Source of the DNA: Sphingomonas sp. PR090111-T3T-6A
Lineage (GTDB): Bacteria; Pseudomonadota; Alphaproteobacteria; Sphingomonadales; Sphingomonadaceae
DNA: 64,000 bases
Direction of reading: 5' to 3'
Assembly: GCF_000383095.1 (NCBI RefSeq)
Contig: NZ_AORL01000009.1
Coordinates: forward strand, 62,001-126,000
Shown in pieces: positions 9,472-17,931 of this stretch. The notes beneath the pieces were generated by a model. The model did not search any database, was not told where the DNA came from, and saw only the letters and a list, made by a program, of their open reading frames with translations. How positions within the stretch are numbered: the first letter of the stretch is position 1; every line of letters begins with the position of its first letter. The translations under genes and the position numbers were made by a program.

Positions 9472-9487
9472 GGTAACCTCGGTTACC
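9472..9487. promoter_or_regulatory. Candidate operator, GGTAACC-TC-GGTTACC
   Basis: A perfect 7-bp inverted repeat with a 2-bp spacer, 31 bp upstream of the preferred GGDEF start at 9518. Compact near-palindromes of this type are typical operators for dimeric repressors. It would fall inside the coding sequence if the 9440 start were used, which is one reason to prefer 9518. No regulator is assigned. Confidence 0.45.
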
Positions 9488-9517
9488 TATCCCCGGCTGC
9501 TATTGCAGGGGCATGTC

Positions 9518-10702
9518 ATGGCATTAGAGGGTCCGAGCGAGTCGAAGGGGGTGCGTGACCGCATCGATTCCGCCCTGCGCGACCTGTTTGACTGGTTCAC
9601 CGGCCTCCCGCGCGAGGAAGCCATCGACTTCCGGAGCGACATCCTCGAAACCGTGATGCTGAAGCCGAGCGCGCTGCTGCTCACCGGCATGGGCGTGCTG
9701 CTGATGAGCGGCACCGTCATGGCGCTGACGGGCGCCGGCTGGGCGATGGCGTGGTTTGCCATCGATGCGCTGCTCCTCGCGCTTCGCCTGATTCCGACCT
9801 TTTTGCACGAACGGCAAGGGCGGCAGATGCCGGCTCCGCTGGCGCGCATGGTGGTGATGAGCGCGCTCGTCATGTGCCTGATCTTCGGGGCCGGCTGCTC
9901 CGCCACGGTGCTGATGCGGACCAAGCCGCTGATGGTGGTGGCGACGGGATCGCTGATCGGCGTGGTCGCCGGCCTCGCGACTCGCTGGGCGGCGTTGCCG
10001 CGCCTCGCCCTGCCGGCGATCGTGGTGATCGCCATGCCTTTCTGCGCGGCCGTCGCGACGGTCGGCAACGGCATGTTCCGCGCGGGCGCCGTGCAGTTCG
10101 CGGTGGTGATCGCCGCCACCGGCGCGCTGACGCTCCAGAACAACCGCACGCTGGTCGCGCTGTTCCGGGCGGAGCGGCGCAACCGCGTGCTGGCGACGAC
10201 CGACAGCCTCACCGGCCTTCCCAACCGCGCCGGCCTGATCGCCGAGCTCAATCGCCTGCGCACGGCCGCCACGGACGGGCAGGACGGCGAGATCACGTCG
10301 CTGTTCGTCGATCTCGACAGCTTCAAGGCGGTGAACGACCGCTTCGGCCACAGCGCGGGGGACCGCGTGCTGGCGGCGGCGGCGGCACGGCTGCGCGCGG
10401 TGGCGGCGCCGCATTTCGTCTGCCGGCTGGGCGGCGACGAATTCGTGGTGGTGATGAGCAGCAGCGACCGCGCCGTCGCCACCTTCGTCGCGCGCCATAT
10501 CGCGGAGCGGATACGCGAGCCGATCGAGGGCTGCGCGGCCGAACCGGTGCTGATCGGCGCCAGCATCGGGGTCGCCTTCGGATCGATCGCCAATCGCGAC
10601 GCCGAGCAGATTCTCGCCGAGGCGGACATGGCGCTCTATCTCGCCAAGGATGCGGGCGGCGGACGCCACGCGATCGGCAGCGGACTTCGAGTATCGGCCT
10701 GA
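9518..10702 (+). CDS. Membrane-bound GGDEF diguanylate cyclase
   Basis: A 394-residue protein with several hydrophobic segments (about residues 45-210) followed by a GGDEF domain (about residues 225-385). The active-site motif is intact (RLGGDEFVVV), as are TDSLTGLPNR and the DLDSFKAVND metal-binding segment, so it should make cyclic di-GMP from two GTP at the inner membrane. The position of the RxxD inhibitory site just before the motif reads AAPH, so product inhibition through a canonical I-site is not expected. I chose the ATG at 9518, with CAGGGG 7 nt upstream. An ATG at 9440 gives 26 more residues but has a G-run only 3 nt away and would place a palindrome in the coding region. Confidence 0.9.
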   Translation: MALEGPSESKGVRDRIDSALRDLFDWFTGLPREEAIDFRSDILETVMLKPSALLLTGMGVLLMSGTVMALTGAGWAMAWFAIDALLLALRLIPTFLHERQGRQMPAPLARMVVMSALVMCLIFGAGCSATVLMRTKPLMVVATGSLIGVVAGLATRWAALPRLALPAIVVIAMPFCAAVATVGNGMFRAGAVQFAVVIAATGALTLQNNRTLVALFRAERRNRVLATTDSLTGLPNRAGLIAELNRLRTAATDGQDGEITSLFVDLDSFKAVNDRFGHSAGDRVLAAAAARLRAVAAPHFVCRLGGDEFVVVMSSSDRAVATFVARHIAERIREPIEGCAAEPVLIGASIGVAFGSIANRDAEQILAEADMALYLAKDAGGGRHAIGSGLRVSA

Positions 10703-10756
10703 CCCTCTCGCAGACGGTTCCTTGTCGCGCCGATCCGCTCTAGAGGCGCGCAGGAC

Positions 10757-11920
10757 ATGGCCGCGCTCGCAACCCACCTCGCCGCCGCGCTCGAGCGCAT
10801 CGACGCCCGCCACGAGCGGCGCCGGCTGACCGCCACCGCGCTCGAAGCCGAGGGCCGGCTGACGCGCGGCGATGCGCGGCTGATCGACTTTTCCAGCAAC
10901 GACTATCTCGGCCTCGCCCGCCACCCGCTGCTGGCCGAGCGGTCGGCGGAATGGGCGGCGCGGCTGGGGAGCGGTGCGGGCGCCTCGCGGCTCGTCACCG
11001 GCACGCATGAGGCGCATCTGGCGCTCGAAGCGAAAATCGCCGCCTTCAAGGGGCGCGAGGCGGCCCTGCTCTTTCCGAGCGGCTGGCACCTGAACGCGGC
11101 GGTGCTGGCGGCGCTGCTCAGGGCCGCGCCCGGCACGCTGCTGTTCACCGACCGGCTGATCCACGCGAGCCTCCATGCGGGTGCCGCCGGCCATCGCCAG
11201 ATCCGCTTCCGCCACAATGATCCCGATCATCTGGAGGAGCTGCTCCTCGGCTACGCCGACCGGCCCGGCCCGCGCCTGATCGTCACCGAGAGCGTGTTCA
11301 GCATGGACGGCGACCGCGTGGACCTCGCCCGATTCTCCGCGCTGGCGAAGGCGCATGACGCCTTCCTCTATCTCGACGAGGCGCACGCGACCGGCGTGCT
11401 CGGGCCGGAGGGGCGCGGCCTCTCCGCCGCCGTGCCCGATGCCGCCGATCTCGTGATGGGCACGTTCAGCAAGGCGATGGGGAGCTTCGGCGCCTATGTC
11501 GCGGGCTCGCAGCTGCTGATCGACTATCTGGTCAACGCCTGCGGGGGCTTCATCTTCTCGACCGCACCGCCGCCCGCGATGCTGGGCGCGATCGACGCGG
11601 CGCTGGACCTCGTGCCCGCCATGGAGGCCGAGCGCGCCCGCCTCGCTGCCCATGGCGAGCATCTGCGCGCGCGGCTCAACGCGGCCGGGATCGACACCGC
11701 CGACAGCTCGACCCAGATCGTTCCCGCCATCGTGGGGGCTGCTGAAGAAGCGCTGGCGCTGGCCGAGGCGCTGGCCGGGGACGGCCTGCTCGCCGCCGCG
11801 ATCCGTCCGCCGACCGTGCCGCCCGGCACCAGCCGTCTCCGCCTCGCGCTCCGTGCCACGCATGGGGAGACGGATATCGAGCGCCTCGCCGATGCAATCA
11901 TCGCCCGGATGAGACGATGA
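10757..11920 (+). CDS. bioF: 8-amino-7-oxononanoate synthase
   Basis: A 387-residue alpha-oxoamine synthase that condenses pimeloyl-ACP with L-alanine in the biotin pathway, releasing CO2. PLP features are DFSSNDYLGL (residues ~44-53), TESVFSMDGD, LDEAHATGVLG and the Schiff-base lysine K239 in GTFSKAMGS. It is the first gene of a coupled operon bioF-bioH-like-bioC-bioD-bioA; its stop overlaps the next ATG by 4 nt. The 54-bp gap after the GGDEF gene leaves room for a promoter, but no clear BirA operator dyad was seen. Confidence 0.95.
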   Translation: MAALATHLAAALERIDARHERRRLTATALEAEGRLTRGDARLIDFSSNDYLGLARHPLLAERSAEWAARLGSGAGASRLVTGTHEAHLALEAKIAAFKGREAALLFPSGWHLNAAVLAALLRAAPGTLLFTDRLIHASLHAGAAGHRQIRFRHNDPDHLEELLLGYADRPGPRLIVTESVFSMDGDRVDLARFSALAKAHDAFLYLDEAHATGVLGPEGRGLSAAVPDAADLVMGTFSKAMGSFGAYVAGSQLLIDYLVNACGGFIFSTAPPPAMLGAIDAALDLVPAMEAERARLAAHGEHLRARLNAAGIDTADSSTQIVPAIVGAAEEALALAEALAGDGLLAAAIRPPTVPPGTSRLRLALRATHGETDIERLADAIIARMRR

Positions 11921-12525
11921 AGCTGGTCTTCCTGCATGGCTGGGGTTTCGATGCGTGCCTGTGGGACGGCGTGCGCGCGGCGCTCCCGGAGTTCGAAGCG
12001 GTCGCGTGGGATCGCGGCTATTTCGGAGCGCCCTCGGCGGAAGCCGTCGCGGCACCGCTGATCGCCGTCGGCCACTCGCTCGGCGCGATGCTGTTGGCGG
12101 GTGCGCTGCCGGAGGGCTGCATCGGCCTCGTCGCGATCAACGGCTTCGACCGCTTCGCTGGAGAAGGCGCGGTGCCGCCGCGCGTGGTCGAGCGGATGCG
12201 CAGGCGCTTCGGCGAAGCTCCCGCCGAGGTGCTGGCCGATTTCCGCACCCGCTGCGGCAGCGAGCCTCCGCCCGCGATCCGCGACGAAGCGGCGCTGGCC
12301 ACCGATCTTACCCTTCTCGCCGAGGCCGACCGGCGCGGCATGGTCCGCGTGCCGACACTAGTGCTGCACGGCGCGGCCGACCCGCTCCTCCCCGCGCCGA
12401 TGCGCGAAAGCGTCTTCGCCGGAGCCCCCCACGAGTCGCTGGACGGCGCCGGCCACCTCCTGCCCCTCACCCATGCCGACTGGTGCGCCGATCGTATCCG
12501 TGCCTTTGCGGGCCGCCTCGCATGA
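11917..12525 (+). CDS. BioH-like pimeloyl-ACP methyl ester esterase
   Basis: A compact 202-residue alpha/beta hydrolase inside the biotin operon. The N-terminus (MKLVFLHGWGFDACLW) resembles BioH. The catalytic triad is visible: S54 in GHSLG, D155 in HGAADPLLP and H180 in GAGHLLPLTH. From position it should hydrolyse pimeloyl-ACP methyl ester after the BioC-primed elongation cycles. It is about 50 residues shorter than E. coli BioH, so the lid is small; a BioG-type or other analogue cannot be excluded. It overlaps both neighbours by 4 nt (ATGA). Confidence 0.8.
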   Translation: MKLVFLHGWGFDACLWDGVRAALPEFEAVAWDRGYFGAPSAEAVAAPLIAVGHSLGAMLLAGALPEGCIGLVAINGFDRFAGEGAVPPRVVERMRRRFGEAPAEVLADFRTRCGSEPPPAIRDEAALATDLTLLAEADRRGMVRVPTLVLHGAADPLLPAPMRESVFAGAPHESLDGAGHLLPLTHADWCADRIRAFAGRLA

Positions 12526-13265
12526 GCGTCGCCGACGCCTTCGGCCGCGCCGCCGACTATGATCGCCACGCCGCCGTCCAGCGCAGCGTCGCCGGGCGGC
12601 TGGCCGAACGCGTCGCCGCGCTGCCCCTCCCACCTGCCCCGCGCGTGCTGGAGATCGGCTGTGGCACCGGCCTGCTGGGGAGCGCGCTGGTCGATCGCCT
12701 GCCCGGCGCGCGCTGGCACATGACCGATCTCTCGCCCGCGATGGTCGAGCGGGCGCACCGGCGCTTCGCGGGCCGCGCGGACATCAGCTTCTCCGCCATG
12801 GACGGCGAGGCCCCGGACATCGCCGGCCCGTTCGACCTGATCGTCTCCAGCCTCGCCTTCCAGTGGTTCGCGGACCTGCCAGGTGCGATCGAGCGGTTGC
12901 GGGGGATGCTCGCGCCGGGCGGCCACCTCGCCTTCACGACAATGGCGGCGGACAGCTTCGCCGAGTGGCGCGCGGCGCATGACGGGCTCCCCTGCGGCAC
13001 GCCCGATTATCCGGGTGCGGAGGCGCTCTCCGCCATGGGCTTCTCCGTCACGATCGAGGCGCTGCCGGTCCGCCATCGCGATGCGCGGGATTTCCTCCAT
13101 GCCGTGAAGGCGATCGGCGCGGGCACGCCGCGCCCCGGCCACAAGCCGCTCACCCCCGCCCAGCTTCACGCGGTGATGCACCGCTTCGAGGCCTCAGGCG
13201 CGACCGCCAGCTATGTCGTCGCCACTTGCGTCCTTCGCGCTTCGGGAGAACAAGCGCGGGCATGA
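12522..13265 (+). CDS. bioC: Malonyl-ACP O-methyltransferase
   Basis: A 247-residue SAM-dependent methyltransferase that would methylate malonyl-ACP to start pimelate synthesis. The N-terminus [19 protein letters not shown] matches BioC (FGRAAxxYDxxAxxQ). SAM motif I is [12 protein letters not shown] (residues ~42-53), and [12 protein letters not shown] is the usual BioC motif. I chose the ATG at 12522 because it overlaps the upstream stop (ATGA) and begins the family N-terminus; the open frame extends further upstream but only as overlap. The stop overlaps bioD by 4 nt. Confidence 0.92.
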   Translation: MSVADAFGRAADYDRHAAVQRSVAGRLAERVAALPLPPAPRVLEIGCGTGLLGSALVDRLPGARWHMTDLSPAMVERAHRRFAGRADISFSAMDGEAPDIAGPFDLIVSSLAFQWFADLPGAIERLRGMLAPGGHLAFTTMAADSFAEWRAAHDGLPCGTPDYPGAEALSAMGFSVTIEALPVRHRDARDFLHAVKAIGAGTPRPGHKPLTPAQLHAVMHRFEASGATASYVVATCVLRASGEQARA

Positions 13266-13879
13266 CCCGCCTTATCGTCACCGGGACGGACACCGGCATC
13301 GGCAAGACCGTCTTCTCCGCTGCGCTCGCGAGCGCGCTCGGCGCGACCTACTGGAAGCCGATCCAGTCGGGGCTGGAGGACGGGGCCGACGCCGACAGTG
13401 TCCAGGCGCTCGGCGTCGAGCGCGTGCTGCCCGAGGCCTATCGCCTCACCCATCCGCTCTCGCCGCACCGCTCGGCCGAGCTGGACGGCATCGTCCTCGA
13501 TCCCGATCAGCTCACCCCGCCCGAGGTGAAGGGCCCGCTGGTGGTCGAGGGCGCCGGCGGCGTGCTGGTGCCGGTGACGCGGCAATTGCTGTTCGCGGAC
13601 CTGTTCGCGCGCTGGGGGATGCAGGCGGTGCTGGTGGCGTGGACCGGGCTCGGCACGATCAACCACAGCCTGCTCTCGATCGAGGCGCTGCGCGCGCGCG
13701 GCGTGCCCATTCTCGGCATCGCCTTCGTCGGCGACGAGAATGAGGATAATGAAGCGACCATCTGCCAGATCGGGCAGGTGAAGCGGCTCGGCCGCCTGCC
13801 GATCCTCGATCCGCTGACCGCCGACACGCTGCGCGGCGCCTTCCACCAGCATTTTCGCATCGAGGATTTCCGCGCGTGA
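13262..13879 (+). CDS. bioD: Dethiobiotin synthetase
   Basis: A 205-residue ATP-dependent synthetase that closes the ureido ring of dethiobiotin from 7,8-diaminopelargonate and CO2. The P-loop GTDTGIGKT is at residues 8-16, YWKPIQSG follows at about 34-41, and EGAGGVLVP is the second family motif. The ATG at 13262 overlaps the bioC stop (ATGA). The stop TGA overlaps the GTG start of bioA. The length matches the family. Confidence 0.94.
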   Translation: MTRLIVTGTDTGIGKTVFSAALASALGATYWKPIQSGLEDGADADSVQALGVERVLPEAYRLTHPLSPHRSAELDGIVLDPDQLTPPEVKGPLVVEGAGGVLVPVTRQLLFADLFARWGMQAVLVAWTGLGTINHSLLSIEALRARGVPILGIAFVGDENEDNEATICQIGQVKRLGRLPILDPLTADTLRGAFHQHFRIEDFRA

Positions 13880-15120
13880 CCTCACCTGTCTGGCATCCCT
13901 TCACGCAGCATGGCCTGAACGAGCCGATCCCGCTGGTCGAGCGATCCGAGGGGGCGGCGCTCTACACGGCCGACGGGCGGAGGATCATCGACGCCATCTC
14001 GTCCTGGTGGGTGACGACGCACGGCCATTGCCACCCGCGCATCATGGCCGCGATCCGCGCGCAGGCCGAGAAGCTCGACCAGATCATCTTCGCCGGCTGG
14101 ACGCACGAGCCCGCCGAACGCCTCGCGCAGGGCCTCGTCGGGATCATGCCCGCGCCACTGGCGCATGTCTTCTATTCGGATTCGGGCTCCACCTCGGTGG
14201 AGGTGGCGCTCAAGATGGCGCTGGGCTTCTGGCTCAACCGGGGCGAGCCGCGCCACCGCATCCTGACGCTGGAGCATGGCTATCATGGCGACACGATCGG
14301 CGGCATGTCGGTCGGCGCGCGGGGCGTCTATAATCAGGCCTACACGCCGCTGCTGTTCGACGTCGGCACGCTGCCCTTCCCTGTCGGCGACGGTCAGGCG
14401 ACGCTCGATGCGCTGGAGGCGGCCTGCGCCGCGCCGGACAAGCCCGCCGCGCTGATCCTCGAACCGCTGGTGCTGGGCGCGGGCGGGATGCTCTTCTACT
14501 CCGCGCGAGTGCTGGCGGAGATGCGGGCGATCTGCGCGAAGCAGGACGTCCTCTTCATCGCCGACGAGGTGATGACCGGCTGGGGCCGCACCGGCACGCT
14601 GCTCGCCTGCGAGCAGGCCGGGATCGTGCCGGACATCCTCTGCCTGTCGAAGGGGCTGACCGGCGGCGCGATTCCGCTCGCGGTGACGATGGCGACGCCG
14701 GAAATCTTCGAGGCGCATTATTCCACCGACAAGGCGAAGATGTTCTTCCACTCGTCGAGCTACACGGCGAACCCGATCGCCTGCGCCGCCGCGCTCGCCA
14801 ACCTGGAGGTGTGGCGCGACGAGCCGGTGATGGAGCGCATCGCCACGCTGGCGGCCCGGCAGGAGGCGCGGATCAAGGCCCTCCCCAAGGTGCGCGACGC
14901 ACGGCGGCTCGGCACGATCGCCGCGTGCGAGATCGGCGGCGGCGAGGGCTATCTCGCCTCGATCGGTCCGGCGCTGCTGACCCATTTCCGCGAGCGCGAC
15001 CTGCTGGTCCGGCCGATGGGCAACAATGTCTATGTGATGCCGCCCTACTGCATCGACGAGGCCGATCTCGACCGTATCTATGCGGCGATCGGCGAGGCGG
15101 CGGAACGCTTCGGCGGGTAA
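13876..15120 (+). CDS. bioA: Adenosylmethionine-8-amino-7-oxononanoate aminotransferase
   Basis: A 414-residue class III aminotransferase that makes 7,8-diaminopelargonate using SAM as the amino donor. Characteristic segments are VWHPFTQH (residues 5-12), [14 protein letters not shown], and the PLP lysine K259 in [13 protein letters not shown], with D230 in IADEVMTG. The start is GTG at 13876, overlapping the bioD stop (GTGA), and no better start exists. It is the last gene of the operon and is followed by a strong hairpin. bioB, needed for the final step, is not in the window. Confidence 0.94.
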   Translation: MTSPVWHPFTQHGLNEPIPLVERSEGAALYTADGRRIIDAISSWWVTTHGHCHPRIMAAIRAQAEKLDQIIFAGWTHEPAERLAQGLVGIMPAPLAHVFYSDSGSTSVEVALKMALGFWLNRGEPRHRILTLEHGYHGDTIGGMSVGARGVYNQAYTPLLFDVGTLPFPVGDGQATLDALEAACAAPDKPAALILEPLVLGAGGMLFYSARVLAEMRAICAKQDVLFIADEVMTGWGRTGTLLACEQAGIVPDILCLSKGLTGGAIPLAVTMATPEIFEAHYSTDKAKMFFHSSSYTANPIACAAALANLEVWRDEPVMERIATLAARQEARIKALPKVRDARRLGTIAACEIGGGEGYLASIGPALLTHFRERDLLVRPMGNNVYVMPPYCIDEADLDRIYAAIGEAAERFGG

Positions 15121-15122
15121 CA

Positions 15123-15155
15123 GCCCGTCCGCCCCGATACGCCGGGCGGACGGGC
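15123..15155. terminator. Bidirectional hairpin after bioA and emrB
   Basis: A perfect 12-bp stem, GCCCGTCCGCCC (15123-15134) and GGGCGGACGGGC (15144-15155), with a 9-nt loop. It lies between the convergent ends of bioA and emrB. There is no T-run, but position and stem strength make it the likely end of both operons. Confidence 0.65.
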
Positions 15156-15172
15156 ATCACCCAAGGGCGATC

Positions 15173-16720
15173 TCAGTCGGCGGCCACCACATGCTCGCTG
15201 GGCGCCGGCTTGTGGCAGAGCCACACCAGCGGGATCACCGCCACCATCATCGCGGAGCTGATCCAGAACAGCTCCAGCGACGACAGAAGATACGCCTGAT
15301 TGATCACCTGCCGGTAGACCGCGCCGGCCGCCTGGAGCGGGCTGAAGCCATAAGCCTGAAGCTGCGCGGTGGCATCCCGGTAGATGGGCGACAGGTCGGT
15401 CCCCACCTCGGTCAGCCGCACCTGATGGAGCGCCTCGCGGCGATCCCAATAGGTGGTGATGATCGAGGCGGCGAAGCTGCCCGCGGTGATGCGCACGAAG
15501 TTCGACAGGCCGCTCGCCGACGGCACCTCCTCGGGCGCCAGGCCGTCCAGCGAGATGGTCAGCAGCGGCACGAAGAAGATGCTCAGGCCCAGCCCCTGCA
15601 ACGCCAGCGGTGCCGCCAGCACGAAGAAGCTCGAGTCCGGCGTGTAGTTCGACCGCATCCAGAAGGAGCCGGCCATGCACAGGAAGGCGGCGGTCGCGAG
15701 CCAGCGTGTATCGAGCTTGAGCTTGCTGACGAACGGCGTCGCCAGCACCGCCATCGCGCCCGAGGGCGCGGCGACGAGGCCCGCCCAGGTGGCGTTGTAG
15801 CCCAGATATTGCTGGAGCCAGAGCGGCAGCAGCAGGTTGTTCGCGAAGAACAGCGCATAGCCGAGGCACAGCGCCACCGTGCCGAGCAGGAAGTTGCGGC
15901 GACGGAAGAAGGACAGGTTCACCACCGGATGCTTGTCCGTCACCTCCCAGATCACCCAGGCGATGCAGCCGACGATCGCGCAGATGGTCAGCACCACGAT
16001 CAGCGGATTGTTGAACCAGTCGCGGTCCTTGCCGAGATCGAGCATGGTCTGGAGGCTGAACACCCAGAAGGCGAGCAGCATCAGGCCCACGGTATCGATC
16101 GGCAGCTTGCGCGTCGGCGTCTCGCGGTTGTGCAGGAAGCGCCAGGTGAGGCCGGCCGTGATGATGCCGAAGGGCACGTTGATCAGGAAGATCCAGCCCC
16201 AGAAATAATTGTCGGAGATGTAGCCGCCGAGCACGGGGCCGAGCACCGGCGCGGTCAGCGTCGTCATCGACCAGATGGCGAGCGCCGTCCCGCGCTTGTG
16301 CGGCGGGAAGATCGAGATGAGCAGCGCCTGGCTGCCGGGGATCATCGGCCCCGACACGCCGCCCTGGAGGATGCGGAAGAAGATGAGCGACGGCAGGCTC
16401 CACGCGATGCCGCAGAGCAGCGACGCGACGGTGAAGGCCAGCACCGAGACGGTGAAGGTCCTGACCACGCCGAAGCGGCCCATCAGCCAGCCGGTCAGCG
16501 GCACGGTCACGCCGTTCGCCACCGCGAACGAGGTGATGACCCAGGTGCCGCTATCCGTGCTGACGCCGAGATTGCCCGAGATGGTGGGCAGAGAGACGTT
16601 GGCGATCGTGCCGTCCAGCACCTGCATGAAGGTGCCGAGCGCGAGCGCGATCGAGGCGATGCCCAGCGCCACGCCGGTGAGCGGCGCGGGCTGCCCACCC
16701 GGCGCGGCCGGGCCGCTCAC
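15173..16720 (-). CDS. emrB: EmrB/QacA-type MFS multidrug exporter (DHA2)
   Basis: A 515-residue inner-membrane transporter of the 14-helix DHA2 group. Family marks are LDGTIANVSLPTISGNLG (a DxTxVNVALP-like motif in helix 1), GRFGVVRTF (motif A) and a long series of hydrophobic helices. It would export drugs in antiport with protons as part of a tripartite pump with EmrA and the NodT-type channel. The start is a GTG at 16720 that overlaps the emrA stop (GTGA); the open frame continues upstream only as overlap. It is the last gene of the marR-nodT-emrA-emrB operon. Confidence 0.92.
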   Translation of the reverse strand: MSGPAAPGGQPAPLTGVALGIASIALALGTFMQVLDGTIANVSLPTISGNLGVSTDSGTWVITSFAVANGVTVPLTGWLMGRFGVVRTFTVSVLAFTVASLLCGIAWSLPSLIFFRILQGGVSGPMIPGSQALLISIFPPHKRGTALAIWSMTTLTAPVLGPVLGGYISDNYFWGWIFLINVPFGIITAGLTWRFLHNRETPTRKLPIDTVGLMLLAFWVFSLQTMLDLGKDRDWFNNPLIVVLTICAIVGCIAWVIWEVTDKHPVVNLSFFRRRNFLLGTVALCLGYALFFANNLLLPLWLQQYLGYNATWAGLVAAPSGAMAVLATPFVSKLKLDTRWLATAAFLCMAGSFWMRSNYTPDSSFFVLAAPLALQGLGLSIFFVPLLTISLDGLAPEEVPSASGLSNFVRITAGSFAASIITTYWDRREALHQVRLTEVGTDLSPIYRDATAQLQAYGFSPLQAAGAVYRQVINQAYLLSSLELFWISSAMMVAVIPLVWLCHKPAPSEHVVAAD

Positions 16721-17931
16721 CGGGCCGAACCCATGTTCTGGGCGATGATCTGGCGGATGCGGGCTTCCACGGCGGGGCCGCCATCCACCACGTCCTGCGT
16801 GCCGCCGGCGGGCGGGGTGCTGCCGGCCACCATCGGACCCGAGCGATCGCTGGTCGCCACCTTCACGGTCATCGACAGGCCGATGCGCAGCGGGGTCTTG
16901 GCCAGCTCCTTCGGGTCGAGCGCGATGCGGACGGGCACGCGCTGGACGATCTTGATCCAGTTGCCCGAGGCGTTCTGCGGGGGCAGCAGCGAGAAGGCGT
17001 TGCCCGAGCCGGCGCCGAGGCCCAGCACCTTGCCATGGAAGGTCACGCCCTTGCCGTAGACGTCCGCCTTGATCGTCGCCGGCTGGCCGACGCGCAGATG
17101 CTCGAGCTGGGTCTCGCGGAAGTTCGCGTCCACCCACAGGCTGTCGAGCGGCACCACCGCCATCAGCGGCGTGCCCGGCGCGACGCGCTGGCCGAGCTGG
17201 ACGGTGCGCTGGGCGACCACGCCGGAAAGCGGCGCGCTGATGTTCATATAGGCGCGACTGATCGCGGCGCGGCGCACGGCGGCGATCGCGGCGAGCACGG
17301 CCGGGTTGTTGGAGACGTCCGTGCCCTGGATCGAGCTGGCCGCCTGCGAACGCTTCGCCTCGGCGAGGTTGAGCGCGGCGCGCGCCGTGGTGACGGCATC
17401 GGCGGCGTGGCTCACCTCCTCGCCCGAGACGGCGCCGTCGGCGACGGCGGCCTTGCGGCGGCGATAGTCGTTCTCGGCTCGGCCGAGATCGGCCTGCGCC
17501 TGCGCGATCTCCGCCGAGGCCTCGTCCACCGACGAGCCCTGCGAGCGGAAGGCGCGGACGGCGCGGCCGAGATCCGCCTCGGCGGAGGCCAGCGCGACAT
17601 CCTCGGTCGCCGGATCGAGATCGATCAGCGGCTGGCCGCGCGTCACTTGCTGGGTGTTGTCGGCATGGAGCGCGATCACCGTGCCGCCTTCGCGCGCCGT
17701 GATCGAGACGATGTTGCCGCCGACATAGGCGTCATCCGTCTCCTCGCTCGACGGCGCGAGCAGGATGCTGACGCCATAAGCGATCGCGGCCAGCACGATC
17801 ACGATGCCGAGGATGAGGAAGCCGGTGCGGCGCGCCCGCGACTTGGGCGGCGCCTGCACGGCGGCGGTGGCGACAGGCGCTGGGGCGTCCATGGGAGTCT
17901 CCCGGTCGAGGGTCTGGGGGGTGTCGGTCAT
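16717..17931 (-). CDS. emrA: HlyD/EmrA-family periplasmic adaptor
   Basis: A 404-residue membrane fusion protein with a cytoplasmic N-terminus, one transmembrane helix (about residues 36-58, GFLILGIVIVLAAIAYGV), then TDDAYVGGNIVSITAREGG, the typical start of the EmrA lipoyl half-motif. A long Ala-rich helical hairpin (about residues 100-200) and the barrel domain (SGVVAQRTVQLGQRVAPGTP) follow. It would link the EmrB exporter to the outer membrane channel. The start overlaps the nodT stop by 4 nt, and its stop overlaps the GTG of emrB. Confidence 0.92.
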   Translation of the reverse strand: MTDTPQTLDRETPMDAPAPVATAAVQAPPKSRARRTGFLILGIVIVLAAIAYGVSILLAPSSEETDDAYVGGNIVSITAREGGTVIALHADNTQQVTRGQPLIDLDPATEDVALASAEADLGRAVRAFRSQGSSVDEASAEIAQAQADLGRAENDYRRRKAAVADGAVSGEEVSHAADAVTTARAALNLAEAKRSQAASSIQGTDVSNNPAVLAAIAAVRRAAISRAYMNISAPLSGVVAQRTVQLGQRVAPGTPLMAVVPLDSLWVDANFRETQLEHLRVGQPATIKADVYGKGVTFHGKVLGLGAGSGNAFSLLPPQNASGNWIKIVQRVPVRIALDPKELAKTPLRIGLSMTVKVATSDRSGPMVAGSTPPAGGTQDVVDGGPAVEARIRQIIAQNMGSAR

